NCBI GenBank assembly: GCA_051650965.1
Contig: JBOFRL010000051.1
Location: 1-7,622, forward strand
Origin: Enterovibrio sp051650965
Lineage (GTDB): Bacteria > Pseudomonadota > Gammaproteobacteria > Enterobacterales > Vibrionaceae
Reading direction: 5' to 3'
DNA: 7,622 nucleotides
Shown: positions 6,761 through 7,622 of the stretch, piece by piece
Layout: each line of letters starts with the position of its first letter
Position numbering within the stretch: the stretch's first letter is position 1
Program-made: the position numbers and the translations under genes
Notes under the pieces: generated by a model
Database searches by the model: none
Told to the model about the DNA's origin: nothing
Seen by the model: only the letters and a program-made list of their open reading frames with translations

Positions 6761-6778
6761 CGCTGATGAGTCAGTTTT
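6750..6778 (+). terminator. Alternative hairpin followed by four T
   Basis: CTCATC (6753-6758) pairs with GATGAG (6765-6770) around TTCGCT. ACT/AGT (6750-6752 with 6773-6775) adds three pairs past a two-base bulge. A run of four T (6775-6778) overlaps the base of the stem. It could be a weak plus-strand terminator for the PIN-PhoH transcript. It uses the same right arm as the long repeat at 6686-6760, so the two folds exclude each other. Confidence 0.4.
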
Positions 6779-6830
6779 AACGAAATAAAATCCGCTATTT
6801 GGTAAGAAAAATCTTAGTGATCCTCAACAA

Positions 6831-7169
6831 CTAAATCGCATCTTCCCCTTTCTCACCAGTACGAATGCGGATCACCTGTTCAATATTAGTTACGAAAATT
6901 TTTCCATCCCCAACTTTTCCTGTTTGTGCCGCTTGCATGATCCCTGCAATGCATGGCTCGAGAAAATCATCATCCACAATAATTTCGATTTTTATTTTTG
7001 GTAAAAAATCAATGACATATTCTGCACCGCGATACAGCTCTGTGTGGCCGCGTTGCCGACCAAAGCCTTTAACTTCGCTTACTGTCATTCCGGTGATCCC
7101 AATATCTGCAAGGGCCTCGCGTACATCGTCGAGCTTAAAGGGTTTGATAACAGCTTCTATTTTTTTCAT
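6831..7169 (-). CDS. glnB: Nitrogen regulatory protein P-II
   Basis: This is the small trimeric cytoplasmic signal protein that reads 2-oxoglutarate, ATP/ADP and glutamine status. In E. coli, through uridylylation by GlnD, it controls NtrB and the adenylyltransferase acting on glutamine synthetase. It has the usual length of 112 residues. It starts MKKIEAVIKPFKLDDVREAL, closer to GlnB than to GlnK, which starts MKLVTVIIKPFKL. The T-loop GHTELYRGAEY carries the modified Tyr at 51, and the C-terminal signature TGKVGDGKIFV is at 83-93, followed by VIRIRTGE. ATG 7169 has an AAGAG about nine bases upstream. No amtB lies downstream in the window, and the gene is alone between the PIN-PhoH gene and the rRNA operon, which also favours GlnB over GlnK. 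A GlnK-like role is not excluded. Confidence 0.95.
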   Translation of the reverse strand: MKKIEAVIKPFKLDDVREALADIGITGMTVSEVKGFGRQRGHTELYRGAEYVIDFLPKIKIEIIVDDDFLEPCIAGIMQAAQTGKVGDGKIFVTNIEQVIRIRTGEKGEDAI

Positions 7170-7197
7170 AATCGATTCTCTTGTTGGGCGATGTGCT

Positions 7198-7206
7198 GTT
7201 ATAGCA
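7198..7206 (-). promoter_or_regulatory. Extended -10 promoter of glnB
   Basis: On the minus strand TGCTATAAC (7206-7198) is an extended -10 element, TGn followed by TATAAC. No good -35 stands 17 bp upstream, which is common for extended -10 promoters. The start would be near 7191, about 20 bases before the ATG. A TGGCA at 7220-7216 recalls sigma-54 promoters, but its distance to the following GC is two bases too long. Confidence 0.5.
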
Positions 7207-7278
7207 AAAAATGAGTGCCAGACTTTATGCCTAACCGCTTCAAAGCTGGCAGGAAATGCGAATTTTAAAAAAATTCAC

Positions 7279-7303
7279 AAAAAAATAAAAAAAATGCGAT
7301 CCA
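7279..7303 (+). promoter_or_regulatory. A-tract UP element of the rRNA promoter
   Basis: Runs of seven and eight A (7279-7285 and 7287-7294) occupy roughly -64 to -49 from the predicted rRNA start, largely within the place where UP elements bind the RNA polymerase alpha subunit. Just before it GAATTTT/AAAATTC (7260-7266 with 7270-7276) is a short inverted repeat. Assignment is by position and composition. Confidence 0.55.
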
Positions 7304-7307
7304 CCTA

Positions 7308-7335
7308 TTGACTTAAAATCCACATTGCGTAGAAT
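7308..7335 (+). promoter_or_regulatory. rRNA operon promoter
   Basis: TTGACT (7308-7313) and TAGAAT (7330-7335) are each one base from consensus and stand 16 bp apart, a spacing typical of rRNA promoters. The bases that follow, GCGCACC, form a GC-rich discriminator as expected for stringent and growth-rate control. The start is near 7343. I see only this one promoter; a second upstream one as in E. coli would have to overlap the glnB promoter. Confidence 0.88.
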
Positions 7336-7340
7336 GCGCA

Positions 7341-7355
7341 CCTCGACCAACGAGG
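7341..7355 (+). other. boxB-like hairpin of the rRNA leader
   Basis: CCTCG (7341-7345) and CGAGG (7351-7355) form a perfect 5-bp stem with a five-base loop at the very start of the transcript, 19 bases before boxA. The position matches boxB of rRNA antitermination sites; function is inferred. Confidence 0.6.
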
Positions 7356-7566
7356 TAACACCTTGAAAAGTCAACGCTCTTTAACAATTTGACCTATGCA
7401 ATCTGTGTGGGCGCTCGTGAATGATAATCAAAAATATTATCAATGAACTGAGTGACAAAATTGATAAGCTGTTAGAAATAATGACTTATCGGCACAGTCA
7501 ATTCGTTTTACGAAAGTAAAACAAAACAGTATTCATTGAGCCGAAGCGTAAGCTTCAAAAAACTTT
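7343..7566 (+). ncRNA. rRNA operon 5' leader
   Basis: About 224 bases separate the predicted start from mature 16S rRNA. After boxA it has AATCTGTGTGGGCGCTCG (7400-7417), nearly the E. coli leader sequence. Four small hairpins follow: TGATAAT/ATTATCA (7422-7442), GATAAG/CTTATC (7463-7490), GTTTTAC/GTAAAAC with a GAAA loop (7505-7522), and GAAGC/GCTTC with a GTAA loop (7543-7556). The last lies ten bases before the 16S rRNA. The 3' half of the RNase III processing stem is outside the window. Confidence 0.8.
7375..7387 (+). promoter_or_regulatory. boxA antitermination element
   Basis: CGCTCTTTAACAA differs from the E. coli rRNA boxA (TGCTCTTTAACAA) only at its first base. Nus factors bind boxA and keep RNA polymerase from Rho-dependent termination in the untranslated rRNA operon. 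Confidence 0.9.
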
Positions 7567-7622
7567 AAATTGAAGAGTTTGATCATGGCTCAGATTGAAC
7601 GCTGGCGGCAGGCCTAACACAT
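7567..7622 (+). rRNA. rrs: 16S ribosomal RNA, 5' end only
   Basis: The sequence starts AAATTGAAGAGTTTGATCAT and includes the universal 27F primer site (AGAGTTTGATCATGGCTCAG). It continues without difference from E. coli as far as I can recall, through CGCTGGCGGCAGGCCTAACA. The gene runs off the right edge; only 56 bases are present, too few to place the organism below the level of Gammaproteobacteria. Confidence 0.98.

Larger units (their letters stand above)
6522..6830. other. Gene-free convergent region rich in inverted repeats
   Basis: No open frame of interest was found between the stops of the PIN-PhoH gene and glnB. The stretch holds at least four nested or adjacent inverted repeats, listed separately. 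Most imperfect pairs in them are G-U on plus-strand RNA and A-C on the minus strand. This suggests a 3' untranslated region of the PIN-PhoH transcript or a small plus-strand RNA. I found no convincing promoter inside it and no tRNA. Confidence 0.5.

Noticed and set aside
6814..6834. A terminator for glnB at its stop codon (TTAGT/ACTAA followed by GATTTTT)
   Set aside because: The stem is only five AT-rich pairs and includes the stop codon; too weak to call.
7204..7220. A sigma-54-like promoter for glnB (TGGCA followed by TTTGCT)
   Set aside because: The distance between the GG and GC elements is two bases longer than the strict sigma-54 spacing, and a good extended -10 overlaps the spot.
6865..7311. 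A 148-codon plus-strand open frame over glnB and its promoter
   Set aside because: It is antisense to glnB and runs into the rRNA UP element; it lacks a credible ribosome site and resembles nothing.

Overview
The window looks like a gammaproteobacterial chromosome. The right edge enters a 16S rRNA gene whose first 56 bases and boxA-bearing leader closely resemble the enterobacterial rrn form. The rapA-rluA pair is in the same order and orientation as in Escherichia coli, and the PII protein is clearly of the GlnB type. Base composition is moderately AT-rich. I cannot name a genus. One unfamiliar gene that looks like a cysteine hydrolase, with a disordered N-terminus, would fit a host-associated lineage, but that is only a hint.

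Layout, left to right. At positions 1-35 a minus-strand gene begins and runs off the window; its first residues and a possible terminal repeat suggest, weakly, the edge of an IS4/Tn5-type insertion sequence. Next comes a strong minus-strand terminator (92-123), which ends an unrecognised minus-strand gene (165-989). That gene has candidate Cys/His/Asp residues of a papain/C39-like fold, and its predicted -10 box sits between the arms of a 15-bp inverted repeat. Upstream of it on the minus strand are rluA (1119-1811) and rapA (1918-4833), separated by a gap with two hairpins. A 317-bp divergent region separates rapA from a plus-strand PIN-PhoH family gene (5151-6521). A 309-bp convergent region (6522-6830) holds no gene but is full of inverted repeats. 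It is followed by glnB on the minus strand (6831-7169), a divergent promoter region, the rrn promoter, boxB-like hairpin, boxA, leader, and the start of 16S rRNA (7567 onward).

Functionally, most of the window is RNA housekeeping. RapA recycles RNA polymerase, RluA pseudouridylates 23S rRNA and tRNAs, the PIN-PhoH protein is a predicted ribonuclease-ATPase, and the rRNA operon follows. GlnB is the nitrogen/energy signal protein. The accessory part is confined to the left 1 kb. I see no CRISPR array, tRNA, phage gene or toxin-antitoxin pair. The parts most worth a second look are the unknown gene with its palindromic control region, the possible IS edge, and the structured convergent region after the PIN-PhoH gene.
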